Shown here: piece after piece, positions 20,275 through 30,255 of the stretch
Layout: every line of letters starts with the position of its first letter
Numbering within the stretch: position 1 is the stretch's first letter
DNA from: Mycoplasma sp. ATU-Cv-703
GTDB lineage: Bacteria; Bacillota_I; Bacilli_A; Mycoplasmatales; Metamycoplasmataceae
Direction: 5' to 3'
NCBI GenBank assembly: GCA_004011965.1
Contig: RYZV01000001.1
Location: 206,620 to 259,708 of the forward strand
DNA length: 53,089 nucleotides
Position numbers and translations under genes: made by a program
The notes under the pieces: generated by a model
The model's database searches: none
Told to the model about the DNA's origin: nothing
Seen by the model: the letters and a program-made list of their open reading frames with translations, nothing else

Positions 20275-20752
20275 AATCGTCTTGACAAACGCGGTTAAGA
20301 TACTTAATCATAGCGCGGGTTTGGTTGCGGTGTTCACGTCTAAAACGAAACTGTCCCAGTTTGCCATTTAAACCGGTCACCGTGTGCTCGTTTTTGATTG
20401 TGTGAATAAAAGTTACTTTGGTGTAGTCGGGGCTAATCGCTTTAAAACGTCAGTAGTGGCTGTGAAACTTGGGACCTTTTTGAAAAACTAACTCAAATTT
20501 TTGCGGAGCGCGGTACTGTTCCACGAAAGCGATGTTACCTTGGCGAGTAATAATTTTTTTTCCTTGGTAAAGTTGGCCGCGGTGAGTGGTATTTTTTAAA
20601 ACGGCGGCCAAGACGGCTTTGAAAACTTTCTCGCACACGCCAGCTACGATACCAGAGTGGCTTTTGCTAACTAAACGCTTAAACTCATCGTAAGTTGAGA
20701 CGTAAATTTTTTTGTTGAACTCGATTTTAAACTGTTGGTAATTTGCGGACAT
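20234..20752 (-). CDS. Unknown protein in PTS cluster (possible DUF3284-like)
   Basis: 172 residues, one TGA as Trp. An alternating beta-strand pattern runs through the middle (KKIYVSTYDEFKRLV; KIITRQGNIAFVEQYRAPQKFELVFQKG; DYTKVTFIHTIK), with a basic C-terminus. Size, position beside lactose-family PTS genes and this pattern recall the DUF3284 proteins (SRPBCC-like) that accompany cellobiose PTS loci in Firmicutes, but I cannot show the homology. TATAAT at 20762-20767 lies 9 nt before the ATG: a separate, nearly leaderless promoter after the EIIA gene. Confidence 0.6.
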
Positions 20753-20778
20753 GGCAAATTCATTATAGACCGAAATAA

Positions 20779-21132
20779 TTACTTTGCAGGGGTGATCAGA
20801 CGGTAAAGATCGACCATCTCTTGAGCGAGCAAAATCACGGTTTGGCTCGCCAAAAGTTGGTCTTCGGCGTGAATAAACAAGACGCGGTACTCTAGTTTTT
20901 GCCCGTTGGCCTCGGCTTTAATCACGTCAAAATGCCACCTGCTAGCGTCGGCAGAAGATTTATGTGCTTGGTCCAGTTTAGTTTTAGCTAAGTCAAAATC
21001 GCCTTTTTTAGCCGCTCCGATCGCCTCCATCGCCAAACTTTTGGCTAGTCCGGCGTCGGTAATTATTCCCAAAGCGACTTTTTCCCAGTCAACCTCGTGT
21101 TTTTTATCAGTTTTCACTGCTTTGTTAGACAT
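20779..21132 (-). CDS. PTS EIIA, lactose/cellobiose family
   Basis: 117 residues, an all-helical family of this size. The phosphorylated histidine lies in VLFIHAEDQLLASQTVI (about residue 89), matching the family consensus LLxHAQDHLMT. Helix 1 shows ALGIITDAGLAKSLAMEAIGAAKKGDF. It passes phosphate from HPr to EIIB. A strong AAGGAGG precedes ATG 21130-21132. The start lies inside the end of the glycosidase gene (8-nt overlap), so the two are coupled. Confidence 0.9.
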   Translation of the reverse strand: MSNKAVKTDKKHEVDWEKVALGIITDAGLAKSLAMEAIGAAKKGDFDLAKTKLDQAHKSSADASRWHFDVIKAEANGQKLEYRVLFIHAEDQLLASQTVILLAQEMVDLYRLITPAK

Positions 21133-22507
21133 CAAAACCTCCTTCCTTAATAATTTTTTGGTACCAAAAAGCCGACTGTTTCAGTCGCCGGGTTTGGGTC
21201 GGTAAATCAATCTCGATTAAACCGTAACGGTTTTTGTAAGCGTTTAACCACGATCAGCAGTCAAAAATCGACCAGAGCGTGAAACCAAAGCAGGGCGCGC
21301 CTTGTGCCAGCGCTTTCTGAATCCAAACTAAGTGAGACTTTAAAAAGTCAATCCGGTAAAAGTCCGCGATCTTGCCCGACTTGTCCCGAAAAAGGTTTTC
21401 GTTAGCGACGCCCATTCCGTTTTCAGAAATGTAAAAGGGCAGGCCGGGAAATTCCCGACTAATTCGCATCATTACCCGGTAAATTCCCCGGGGATAAATT
21501 TCTCAGCCGCGCGACCTATTGTACCGGGCGCTCGGTTTTTTCCACGTTTCAAACAAAGTTGACAAACCGCTTTTGGACTTGGCTCTAACGGGCTCCCGGA
21601 CGCGAGTTGGAAAGTAGTAGTTAACCCCCAAGTAATCGCACTTAACTTGAGCGATCGTCTGGAGGTTTTGGGAGGTCAGTTCTAGACGAGCGCCCAACTT
21701 GGCAAAAAGTTTTCGGATCGGCTGACCGATTTTGCCCGCTACCATGCCTTCTAACATTCACCGGTTGTGAAGCGTTTCGTAAGCGCGGGCTGCTTTTCGG
21801 TCGCCTGCGTGGTCTCTCCGGCGCGGATAAACGGGTGATAAATTGAGCACTACGCCAATCTTAGCGTGGCGCGGACGGGACTTAAAGAGACTAACGGTTT
21901 GGGCGTGAAGCAAAATTAAACCGTTGCCGACGTTAAAAGCGAGCTGGTAATTTTCGGCCAAAGGTCAGTGACATTTTTGACCCATGTAACCGCAAATCGT
22001 TTCCACGATTGGTTCACAAAAAGTCGCGAAAGCCTCGGTTTTGGCGTCGTACTCGCGAAAAATTAAACTGGCGTAATTTAAAAAAGCTGCTCTAACCTCC
22101 GGATTAGATCAACCGCCAACTTGAACGGCTCAAGCAGGTAAATCAAAGTGCGATAAAGTCATCAGAGCTTTAATTTTGTGCTCTGCCAACTCGTCCAGCA
22201 CATCGTGGTAAAACTTGACAGCGGACTGGGAAGGTTTTTGGCCGTCGGGAAAAAGACGCGCTCACGAGAAACTGAGTCTGACTGCCTTGATTCCGATTTG
22301 AGCTCACAAAGCAATGTCTTGGACGTAGCGCCTAGCAAAGTCGGAAGTAATTTCCGGACCAACCTTTTCAAAAAAATGGTTTGGATCGCTCTGGAAATGT
22401 AAATCCCACTTAGTTAATCCTTTGCCAGTTTGGCCACGACCTTCGCACTGCTCAGCACTCGTAGCAGCACCCCAGAGAAAATGGTTCGGAAATTTAATTT
22501 TTGGCAT
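21125..22507 (-). CDS. GH1 6-phospho-beta-glycosidase
   Basis: 460 residues, many TGA codons as Trp. GH1 features: FPNHFLWGAATSAEQCEG at the N-terminus, AVRLSFSWARLFPDG, the acid/base Glu in TFCEPIVE (about residue 166) and the nucleophile Glu in FYISENGMG (about 360), then FGFTLWSIFDCWSW. The acid/base motif is normally TFNEP; here Asn is Cys, which is odd for a residue that contacts the sugar 2-position and might reflect a 2-acetamido substrate. It would hydrolyse the phosphorylated disaccharide imported by the PTS. It overlaps the upstream MupG-like gene by 14 nt and EIIA by 8 nt. Confidence 0.88.
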
Positions 22508-23678
22508 AGATTTTAAACTTACGTCCTCCGACAATCGCTTGGAGCTGATATAAATCGTCAACGATTACTCGACCGACTAAGTTCCGAATTTTTGAACGCC
22601 GGTCATCAATCGGGCGGAGCAAAATGTGGACTTCCCCTTTGTAGCGACCAATGTTGTCGTTGAGAACCACTACATCGCCGGGCTGGAGCATTTTGCCAGT
22701 TCTAGCCGGCTTAATCGACTCGCTCTTATAAAGCACGCGGGTTAAAGTCGAGCGGATAAAGTAACTAGAGTAGTCGGGACGGTTAAGATGGTAAGCACCA
22801 AAAGAGTGGGCGTAACTTTTAAACTCGGGCTGGGCTAACTTAGCCGGCAATTTACGAGCTAAAACGATTTCCTTCTCTAGGTCGCTGACTTTGCTCACCC
22901 ACTCAATTTCCACGTTAACCACTTTTTGGGCGCTCAACTTGTTTCAATTTTGCACGAGCTGACCCAGCATCTTAAATTCCTGGCTCGTTAAACCTTGCTG
23001 GGAAACAATAATTTGGTCGCTTAAACCGATTGATAAAAGGTGCGCAACTTGCTGAACAAGTGGTCAATCGCGGTGTTCTTCTAAAGTGGGCATGCCTTGG
23101 TTAACTCCCCAAGGACCAATCGCCCGACGCGACGGCTCCTGAGTGACAAAAGCCGCGACAGGAACGCCGAGTTGTTTAATTCGCGCACTGAGCTCAATAA
23201 AACGCTCGTACTTTAAACCAGTGTAACGGAGCGGATAAAAATTGTGGCAAGCGATCAAATTGCTTGGTTTACCACCGCTAGCTAAAATTTTTTCCAGTGT
23301 TTGTACGCCGGCCGAAGCGTTTATTTCCACTTTAAAATTAAGACGGTTTTGGCTGATTTTAGCTTCCACTTCTCCGCCAAAATCTTGGTCCATTCGCACA
23401 CCACTAGCGCCGAGTTGACGGAAAAAATTGATTTCATCAGGCGGTAAATTCAGTGTCTTGTAAACGTGCTCGTCAACGTCAATGATCGGAACTAAACCCA
23501 AGTTTTGGGCAGCACCAAGTAAGTTGGTTAACATTTTCAGACGCTCGGGATCATCGGATGTTTCAAGCAAGTTAACAAAAACGCGTTTAAAACCGGCCTG
23601 GGCAGCTTTTTTTAAGTAAGCAAGCGTTGGTTTTTCGCCAGCTTTTTCCGGGTAAATCGCAATGCCTAACTCAGCCAT
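22494..23678 (-). CDS. DUF871 family protein (MupG-like 6-phospho-N-acetylmuramidase)
   Basis: 394 residues, two TGA codons as Trp. An N-terminal TIM-barrel half has GIAIYPEKAG, FKRVFVNLLE, IIDVDEHVY, GVRMDQDFGG and ACHNFYPLRYTGL. A C-terminal cyclophilin-like half ends DVVVLNDNIGRYKGEVHILL...DRRSKIRNLVGRVI. The family includes MupG, which cleaves MurNAc-6-P-GlcNAc. In a wall-less bacterium the substrate would have to be scavenged wall fragments or another phospho-disaccharide. No murQ is in the window. It follows the EIIB gene by 5 nt. Confidence 0.85.
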
Positions 23679-23683
23679 TTTAA

Positions 23684-23983
23684 CTACTTAGTTAGCAAAG
23701 TCCGCACCTGGTTCACTAAAGCCTCTCCGTTAGCAGTTGCGTACACCATCGGTTCAATTACGGCAACCGGTTTATCGGGTGCCATTCGCTGAAATTGATC
23801 GAGCATAAAGCGAATTTGTGGTCCGAGTAAAACTACGTCAAAATCGGCTAATTTTTCGCGGGCCTGGTCTGAACTAAGCGCCAAGGCGTGACCTTCAATC
23901 TTGGCCTCTTTCAAGTAGTCGTTGACAGCTTTCTCAAGCAGCGAAGTTGACATTCCGGCTGAACATGCAAGTAATATTCTCAT
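23684..23983 (-). CDS. PTS EIIB, lactose/cellobiose family
   Basis: 99 residues. The active-site cysteine stands in the N-terminal loop MRILLACSAGMSTSLL (Cys at residue 8), the family hallmark, followed by the FDVVLLGPQIRFML strand and helix. It receives phosphate from EIIA and passes it to sugar bound in EIIC. Start taken at ATG 23981-23983 (AGAGAAG upstream); an earlier in-frame start at 24019 is less likely. It is the first gene of the unit EIIB, MupG-like, GH1, EIIA. Confidence 0.92.
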   Translation of the reverse strand: MRILLACSAGMSTSLLEKAVNDYLKEAKIEGHALALSSDQAREKLADFDVVLLGPQIRFMLDQFQRMAPDKPVAVIEPMVYATANGEALVNQVRTLLTK

Positions 23984-24022
23984 AACTTCTCTTTCGTGAC
24001 CAGTTCTAGTTTGGTTCATTAA

Positions 24023-24028
24023 ATTATA
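24023..24028 (-). promoter_or_regulatory. -10 element of the EIIB-MupG-GH1-EIIA operon
   Basis: TATAAT on the minus strand, 39 nt before the EIIB ATG, downstream of the rplT terminator. No good -35 box is visible. Confidence 0.5.
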
Positions 24029-24074
24029 AGCGCAAAACTAATTGATTAAAAACTGGGGCATCTTTTCCAAATTT

Positions 24075-24101
24075 AAAAAATCCGCCCGAGAGGACGGATT
24101 T
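24075..24101 (-). terminator. Terminator of infC-rpmI-rplT
   Basis: Stem AAATCCGTCC/GGGCGGATTT (one mismatch) with a short loop, followed on the minus strand by six T. Its first arm overlaps the rplT stop codon. Confidence 0.8.
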
Positions 24102-24459
24102 ACTGAACTTGGTTTTGGTTTTTGACCAGCTCAACTAATTGCTGGAACGTGGCTGGGTGATGAATGGCCAGTTCGGATAGCATTTTCCGGTTTAAGCCAA
24201 TCTCTGCTTGCTTAAGACCGTTAATGAACCGTGAATAAGTTAGTCCTTCGGCACGCACAGCGGCGTTAATGCGAGCGATCCAAAGTTTGCGAAAATCGCG
24301 CTTAACCCGTTTGCGGTCGCGAAAGGCGTACGTTCACGACTTGACAACTTGTTGTTTAGCGACTTTAAAACCGATCGACTTATGCCCGAAGTAACCTTGG
24401 GCTTCCTTGAGTCATTTTTTACGACGACGTCGGGTGACTGTTCCACCTTTAACACGCAT
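24100..24459 (-). CDS. rplT: 50S ribosomal protein L20
   Basis: 119 residues with two TGA codons as Trp. Typical L20: [25 protein letters not shown] followed by [28 protein letters not shown] and [25 protein letters not shown]20 also represses its own operon in many Firmicutes by binding the infC leader. AGGAGGA precedes the ATG. Confidence 0.97.
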
Positions 24460-24468
24460 ATCGTCCTC

Positions 24469-24657
24469 CTAAATTAATTGCTTAAAACGTTTCACATCCG
24501 AAGGATCCATCAAGTGGGGTTGACGTGATTGACGTTTTTGCTTAGTGGTTTTGTTTTGGGCTAAGTGGGATCGAAAAGCTCCCCCACGTTTTACTTTTTG
24601 GTTAGCCGTGACTTTAATTCTTTTTTGGAGCGCTTTTTTGGTTTTCATTTTCGGCAT
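24469..24657 (-). CDS. rpmI: 50S ribosomal protein L35
   Basis: 62 residues starting [25 protein letters not shown], with the L35 core [20 protein letters not shown]. The start lies 44 nt inside the end of infC and has a strong AAGGAGGAG, so rpmI is translated from within the infC frame. It ends 9 nt before rplT. Confidence 0.95.
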   Translation of the reverse strand: MPKMKTKKALQKRIKVTANQKVKRGGAFRSHLAQNKTTKQKRQSRQPHLMDPSDVKRFKQLI

Positions 24658-25228
24658 TGGGCGACTCCTCCTTCTTGCTTTTTGAGACTTTAGTGGCGAC
24701 AAGGTACATGTCCAGAAAACGACCGTTTGCTAAAGCTGGTGGTTTTTGAATTTGGGCAACGTCGGCCACCTTTTGAAAAAACTGGTCCAGTTTGGCGTGA
24801 CCAAGCTCTTGACGCACGATTTCGCGGCCGCGGAATTTGAGCGACACTTTGACGCGGTCACCGGCCAATAAAAACTGGCGGGCTTTTTTTGCTTTAACGT
24901 CTAAATCGTGTTCACCAATCATCACCGTCAAACGAACTTCGCGGTTATTGGTGAAAGATTGCTTAGCCTTGACTTCCTTGCGTTTTTTGCTGCGGTTGTA
25001 CTTATAACGACCGTAATCAAGCAGTTTAGCGACTGGTTGGTCGGGATTGGCCGAAATAATTACTAGATCCAACCGTTTTTCGGACGCAAGCTCTAAAGCT
25101 TGGTAACGTTCAAGTACTCCTAGCTTAGTTCCGTCAGCGTCAATCACGAACATTTTCTTAAAGGGAATGTCGCGGTTGACAAGGTGTTCTTTCTTAGGTG
25201 GTTTTTTGCGACTTGGATGCACAGACAC
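24614..25228 (-). CDS. infC: Translation initiation factor IF-3
   Basis: About 204 residues. The N-domain shows [33 protein letters not shown] and the linker [22 protein letters not shown]; the C-domain shows [40 protein letters not shown]. It prevents premature subunit joining and proofreads start codons. Start given at GTG 25226-25228. An ATG at 25250-25252, eight codons upstream and reading through one TGA, is an equally possible start. The C-terminal tail is long, acidic/basic and overlaps rpmI. Confidence 0.94.
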   Translation of the reverse strand: MSVHPSRKKPPKKEHLVNRDIPFKKMFVIDADGTKLGVLERYQALELASEKRLDLVIISANPDQPVAKLLDYGRYKYNRSKKRKEVKAKQSFTNNREVRLTVMIGEHDLDVKAKKARQFLLAGDRVKVSLKFRGREIVRQELGHAKLDQFFQKVADVAQIQKPPALANGRFLDMYLVATKVSKSKKEESPNAENENQKSAPKKN

Positions 25229-25252
25229 TTTCTCGTCTCAAACTAGAGACAT

Positions 25253-25390
25253 TGAATGGTAAAAGAGCTATACCAGAGCATCAAATTAAATTTTACTTTG
25301 ATGTTGGAGCATGGACCCCTGGATTAACCAGCAGGTGAGATAAAAATCTGCTTTCTGCAACATGTGAAGTTGCAAAGGTAATTTTATCAC
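25253..25390 (-). promoter_or_regulatory. infC-rpmI-rplT leader with candidate autoregulatory hairpins
   Basis: The leader between the putative -10 (TGATAAAAT near 25383-25391) and infC contains hairpins, including CATCAAA/TTTGATG (25278-25302) and a TTGCAAC/GTTGCA pair further upstream. The long structured leader in front of infC is the place where L20 or IF-3 autoregulation occurs in Firmicutes. I could not match it to a specific leader model. Confidence 0.4.
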
Positions 25391-25420
25391 GTTTTAAGTC
25401 GCTAAATGTACAATGTGGTT

Positions 25421-25987
25421 ATGTCCAAAATCATCGAAGTTAATTTAGAAATTCCCCGTCATTCAAACATTAAATACGAATACGATCGTAAAAGCGGTCA
25501 AATTGTGGTTGACCGAATTTTACGCGAACCGTTTGTTTACCCGACTAACTACGGTTACGTTGACAAAACGCTTGACTGGGACGGCGACGAATTAGACGTT
25601 TTAATTTACTCGCCCGAACAATTTTTACCTGGCGCAGTTTTGCGTGCACGAATTGTCGGTGCCATGCGCATGGTTGACGATGGCGAAATTGACACCAAAC
25701 TAATCGCTATTCACGCTGACGACTACCGATTAGGCCACATTCAAAAACTAGACGATTTACCGAGCGAGTTTTTGAACGAAATCGAAATCTTTTTCTCAAC
25801 TTACAAAAACTGAAAACGCCCTAACATCACGAGCGTTGAAGGGTTTGAAAACGAAATTTGGGCGCTGGGCGAACTGGCGGCTTGTCAAAAACTTTTCAAA
25901 GACTACGGCGACTTGCCTAAATCAGAGTTTATTGCTCAAATGCGGAAAAAACACCCAACCAAGTATCCCAAAGAAAAAACCGCTTAA
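25421..25987 (+). CDS. ppa: Inorganic pyrophosphatase (family I)
   Basis: 188 residues, one TGA as Trp. Family I motifs: [42 protein letters not shown] with the DxDxxD metal site, [13 protein letters not shown] and a C-terminal FFSTYKNWKRP. It hydrolyses pyrophosphate and pulls biosynthetic reactions. TACAAT at 25409-25414 lies 6 nt before ATG 25421, pointing to a leaderless mRNA. An ATG at 25406 would overlap the promoter. The stop codon abuts the stop of convergent topA. Confidence 0.95.
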
Positions 25988-27865
25988 TTACTTGGTTTGG
26001 GAACTTTTACGGGCAGAAAACCACCGCTTTTTGGCTTGGCTAGGGTCGTTTTCGGCGTGTTTACACTCCGGGTAGCGTGAGCAACCAAAAAATCTTTCCC
26101 GGGTACGGCGGTTAGTTTTCACTACTAGCGGAGATCCGCACTTCGGACAATCTTTGCCAGCTAGGACGGGTAAAAGCTCGGTAATTGCGAGCTCGCTAGT
26201 CGCGTTAGTCAAATCATCGCTAAAGTGGGACCAAAAACTATCAAGCAGTTTTTTGCGATCCATCTTACCGTCAGCGATCATGTCTAATTCTTTCTCAACT
26301 TCGGCAGTGTAGCTCTCGTTCATAATGCGCGGGAAGCCGTGAATAAGTTTGTCGTAGACCACTTTAGCAAATTCAGTCGGACGAAGGGCGCGGTTTTCGA
26401 CACTCACGTAATGGCGGTCTTTGAGAATCGTCACGGTCGAAGAAAAAGTTGATGGGCGACCCACCCCGATGTTATCCAAAGCTTCAATCAGCGTTCCGTC
26501 TTTGTAACGGCCTGGACCCTTAGTTTCGTGCTCTTTTTTCTGATAATCGCGCACTTCAAAAGTTTGACCAATTGTTCAAGTCGGTGCCACTTGGTCAGAC
26601 TTTTCGGGTTTAACAACTAAGTAGCCAACAAAAGTGACTTTGCTAGTCGAATGACGAAATTTGTGTTTAAAAACTGGGTCAACTAGTTCATAGCGGGTAA
26701 TTTGGCGCTCGGGTGGCCGCATTAACGTTTGCAAGGTGTGCTCGTAAATCAGTTGGTAAAGTTTGCTTTCGGAACTGCTTAGTTCAAAACGACTCGTCGC
26801 CTGTTCAGGAGTTAAACGAATGTCTGTCGGTCTAATCGCTTCGTGGGCATCTTGGTTACCCGAAAAGCCTTTGACTCCGGAGGCAACTAGTTGAGCGCCG
26901 TACTTTTGCGTAATGTAAAGTTTGGCGTTTTCCACGAAATAGTTAGCCATGCGAGTTGAGTCTGTGCGAGGGTAAGTAATTAAACCGCCGTCACCATAAC
27001 CTTCGTAAAGTCGCTGGGCACTGCGCTGAGCGACTTTGGAAGACATGCCCAATTGCGCATCTGCTCTTTTGTAAAGAGTGGCTTGCTTAAGCGGCGTTAA
27101 TTGCACATCTTTTTTAACCCGCTCAATTTTGTCAACTACCTCAACTTGTCCGCTCAGCGTTTGCATCAAAGTTTCAATCATTTCGGGTTTCACGGAAAAA
27201 ACATCGCCTGTTACAGCTGGTTCAGGCGACAAATAGTTAACCGTCTCGCCAACTTTGAGAGCAGCCTGCAAAGTGAAATACTTAATTGGTACAAAACGAT
27301 CAATTTCTTGCTCGCGCTCAACGACTAGTTTAAGAGCAATCGATTGAACCCGACCGGCCGAAGGAGCCAGTGGAAAACGGCTGATTTTTTGCCGCATCAA
27401 ACGGGAAAGTTTGTAACCGATTACGCGATCTAAAATGCGACGAGCGGTTTGCGAATCCACCAGAGGTTCGTCAATTTTACCCGGGTGTTTAATTGCTTGC
27501 AGCACAGCTTGTTTGGTAATCTCGTTGAAACGAATGCGGTAGTAACGGTCGGAAATTTTCAAAAACTCAACTAAGTGGCTAGCGATTGCTTCGCCTTCGC
27601 GGTCCGGGTCAGTTGCCAAATAAATGCGCTCAGGTTTGAGTTTTTTAATTTCACTAACTAAAATTTGAAAATACTTCCTTTTTTCCGGGTCAATTTTATA
27701 ACGCGGAGTTCAAGTCTCCATTTCCACGCCAAAATTGTTTTCGCCCGAGGAAGGCAATTTCAAAAAATGGCCAACTGTCGCGACCACTTCGTAACCGTCG
27801 CCCAAGTATTTTTTGATTGACTTAACTTTGTGGGGCGACTCAACGATGACAAGGTTTTTCTGCAT
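25988..27865 (-). CDS. topA: DNA topoisomerase I
   Basis: 625 residues, several TGA codons as Trp. The TOPRIM domain has [19 protein letters not shown] and [15 protein letters not shown] (DxDxE). The active-site Tyr stands in [21 protein letters not shown] is followed by [11 protein letters not shown]. One C-terminal zinc ribbon is left, CPKCG...[12 protein letters not shown], fewer than in many bacteria. It relaxes negative supercoils. The region upstream (27866-28030) is non-coding. Confidence 0.96.
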
Positions 27866-27942
27866 ACAAACTTAAAAATAGCATAAAAACTAACTTTTCA
27901 AATCTTGAAATAACTTTTGACTAGCGTTAGTTTTAGTGCTTA

Positions 27943-28020
27943 AAAACCGCCGATCTAGTTAATCAAACCAGGTTTAATTGGGCTAACTGATGCGCGAACA
28001 GAAATTAAATTGGCGGTTTT
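27943..28020. repeat. Long inverted repeat between holA and topA
   Basis: Arms AAAACCGCC (27945-27953) and GGCGGTTTT (about 28012-28020) enclose about 60 nt that itself contains a small palindrome (AAACC-A-GGTTT). On the minus strand the distal arm ends in TTTTT, so it may be a holA terminator or a folded RNA. No coding frame is evident between 27866 and 28030. Confidence 0.4.
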
Positions 28021-28030
28021 GAATGCCAAC

Positions 28031-28948
28031 TTATTTTAAAAGTTTGAGAACAAATTTTTCTAGGGCGAGGTGCTTATCAACTTGACCTTGCTTAATCGCT
28101 AAATCAACCGCGGCAAGCTCTAAAATTAATTCTTTAATTTTAGAAGGGCCAACCTCAGTTAAGAGCTGCTGACCTTGCTTAACTTTCCAAAGCGGTATTT
28201 GAGTCGATTCGCTAATTTCATAATCTGACTGGCCAAGGTTTTTGTGGTAACTAATTTCCAGCGCCAAGGAAAGCAATTGGTTAATTTGGTGTAGCATAAA
28301 AGCCGGATCATCACCCAGTTTTTGGCGGTTCCGATAAGCGGTTATGATTTGCTCGTTGTCCTGCTCTAAAATAGCTCTAGAAAAATCAAATAAACCGCCT
28401 TGGTTTTGGCGGGCGATTTGTTCAACGACCATTTCGCGACTGATTTGGGTACTTGTTAAAAGTAGTTTGTCAATCTCACTGACAATAGTCCAAAGGTCAA
28501 GCGGCAAACGAAGCGTTAACTCGTGAGTTGCGCTTGGACTAATTTTTGCTCCGCGCTCGCTCACTATTTGGTTAATTGTTCTTACCACGTTACGATCGGT
28601 TAATTTAGGCACTGCCACTACACGAGCTCTTTGTAAAAGGAAGTTGACCAGGTTATTCCGGTGGTTAAGTTTAGCTGCTTCCAAAGCGAAAATAATTTGG
28701 TGACTCCAGTTGCTAGCGACTAGAATTTGGAAAAACTTTTGCCCGAGCGTTTCATCAACTAAAGCCGGATGGTTACGGACAATGATTAATTTGGGTGAGC
28801 CAAACATTTCGACTGTCACTAGCGCGTTTTGAATTTCTTCGACCGAATTTGTCTCGTCAAAGGTGACACACGTGCCGACAAACTTTGCTCGTGCTTGGGC
28901 AAGCATCTGGTGGATCCAGTAAGACTCGTTCCCGTGGATAAATTGCAT
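28031..28948 (-). CDS. holA: DNA polymerase III subunit delta
   Basis: 305 residues, close to the usual length, no internal TGA. Family pattern: MQFIHGNESYWIHQMLAQ at the N-terminus, VTVEMFGSPKLIIVRNHP (the hydrophobic strand after the small P-loop-like region), LRLPLDLWTIVSEIDKLLL, and the C-terminal helical region (DDPAFMLHQINQLLSLALEI). It is part of the clamp loader. TATAAT at 28958-28963 lies about 9 nt before the ATG. The upstream comEC frame reads through the first 130 nt of this gene in another frame. Confidence 0.88.
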   Translation of the reverse strand: MQFIHGNESYWIHQMLAQARAKFVGTCVTFDETNSVEEIQNALVTVEMFGSPKLIIVRNHPALVDETLGQKFFQILVASNWSHQIIFALEAAKLNHRNNLVNFLLQRARVVAVPKLTDRNVVRTINQIVSERGAKISPSATHELTLRLPLDLWTIVSEIDKLLLTSTQISREMVVEQIARQNQGGLFDFSRAILEQDNEQIITAYRNRQKLGDDPAFMLHQINQLLSLALEISYHKNLGQSDYEISESTQIPLWKVKQGQQLLTEVGPSKIKELILELAAVDLAIKQGQVDKHLALEKFVLKLLK

Positions 28949-30255
28949 GGTTCACTAATTATAAGGTAAGCGTAAAGAAGCGTTTCGACACTTCAAACTA
29001 ACTCGGTTGGGCAAGGGTCAAGCTGGATTCAAAACTTAATTTGCCCGGCCATTAGCAATAACTGATCAAGGGGATCAAACAGGACCTGTAAATTAACGCC
29101 TCAGGGGTAAAGCGCTAAGGTGAGAAGGTAAGTTAAGAGCGTAAAGGGGCTGAGTCAGTAAGTAAGAAGCGGAGCGGTTAAATTAAAACCGCCGCCGATT
29201 TTCGCAACCAGCATTAAAGTTGCCACGTAAGGTCCGAGCGCGAAAAAAATTACTTTGCTAAACCGGTGCTTAAAAGTCTTCTCCAATCCGTGAGCCAAAC
29301 TTAAACTGGCCGCGTAAGCGAGCAAAAAACCCCAGCGGTAAACTAACCAGGGCCGGGCAACAAGCATCAATAAACTAGCTAACGTAACAAGACTTACTTT
29401 AGAAATTTTGACCGCTTTGAACCGGCTGCTGATTAAGTAAAAGGCGAGCAAAATGCTGGCCCGCAAAAACGAATCGTGGTAGCTAAGTCAGTAGCCGTAA
29501 AAAAACAAACTTCCCCAAGCGAGTCACCCGGCTCAAAATGGATTTAAAGTGGTCAACTTAAGTAAAAAGGTCAAAACTTGTCAAAGCAGACCTATGTGAA
29601 GGCCAGACACAACAAAGAGGTGGCTTAAATTGAGTCGAGTTAACTGGCGGTAAAAATCACCGTTTAAATATACGTTTTGACCAGTCAAAAAAAGCGCTCC
29701 GTACCGACTGGTTAAATCTGACCGGGTCGCTAAGTTTTTACTCAACTCGCAGAGCGGCGAAGAGCAACTCCTCACTAATTCAAGTCGCGGATACTTGATT
29801 CAGTGCAAAACGTTAAGTCCGCGCAAATAGGCACCTAAGTTAAAAGATTGACCGTCTAACTCCGGTGGTTGGACAGGCAAAACTAAACCGCGCACTCAAA
29901 TTTGATCGCCAACTCAAAAAATTCCCCGGTCAGCGAGAAAAATTTGGCGTCCTTGTCAACTAACAATCGGTCCAATTTTACTGACGTGGACAATCTCTAG
30001 ATGTGCATCAATTTTGCCAACAAAAGGCGCGGGTCGCTGTCACCAAAAACTAATTAGCAAAGCCAGTCCGAGTGCTAAAGCAAAAGCCAAAAAGCGGCGT
30101 TTTAAAATGACTCATACCGAGAAAGTTAACGTTCCCAAAGTTGTTTCAACTTGCCAAGGATTAGTTAACCAAACATACCAAAGTACGCTAGTTAGACTAG
30201 CGCTAGTTAAGTCGTAGCGACTCGGCGTTTTAAACCACGCGCAAAGAGCAGTCAT
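28819..30255 (-). CDS. comEC: ComEC/Rec2-like DNA uptake channel, short form
   Basis: 478 residues with many TGA codons as Trp. N-terminal hydrophobic segments and an OB-like stretch (IDAHLEIVHVSKIGPIVS...GDQIWVRGLVLP) precede the competence domain, recognised by LSHLFVVSGLHIGLL (family: HLLAISGLHVxLL) and further helices including RPWLVYRWGFLLAYAASLSL. ComEC proteins are normally over 700 residues with a C-terminal metallo-beta-lactamase domain; that domain is absent. The frame stays open for 130 nt into holA. Placement directly upstream of holA matches the Firmicutes order comEC-holA. Confidence 0.75.
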
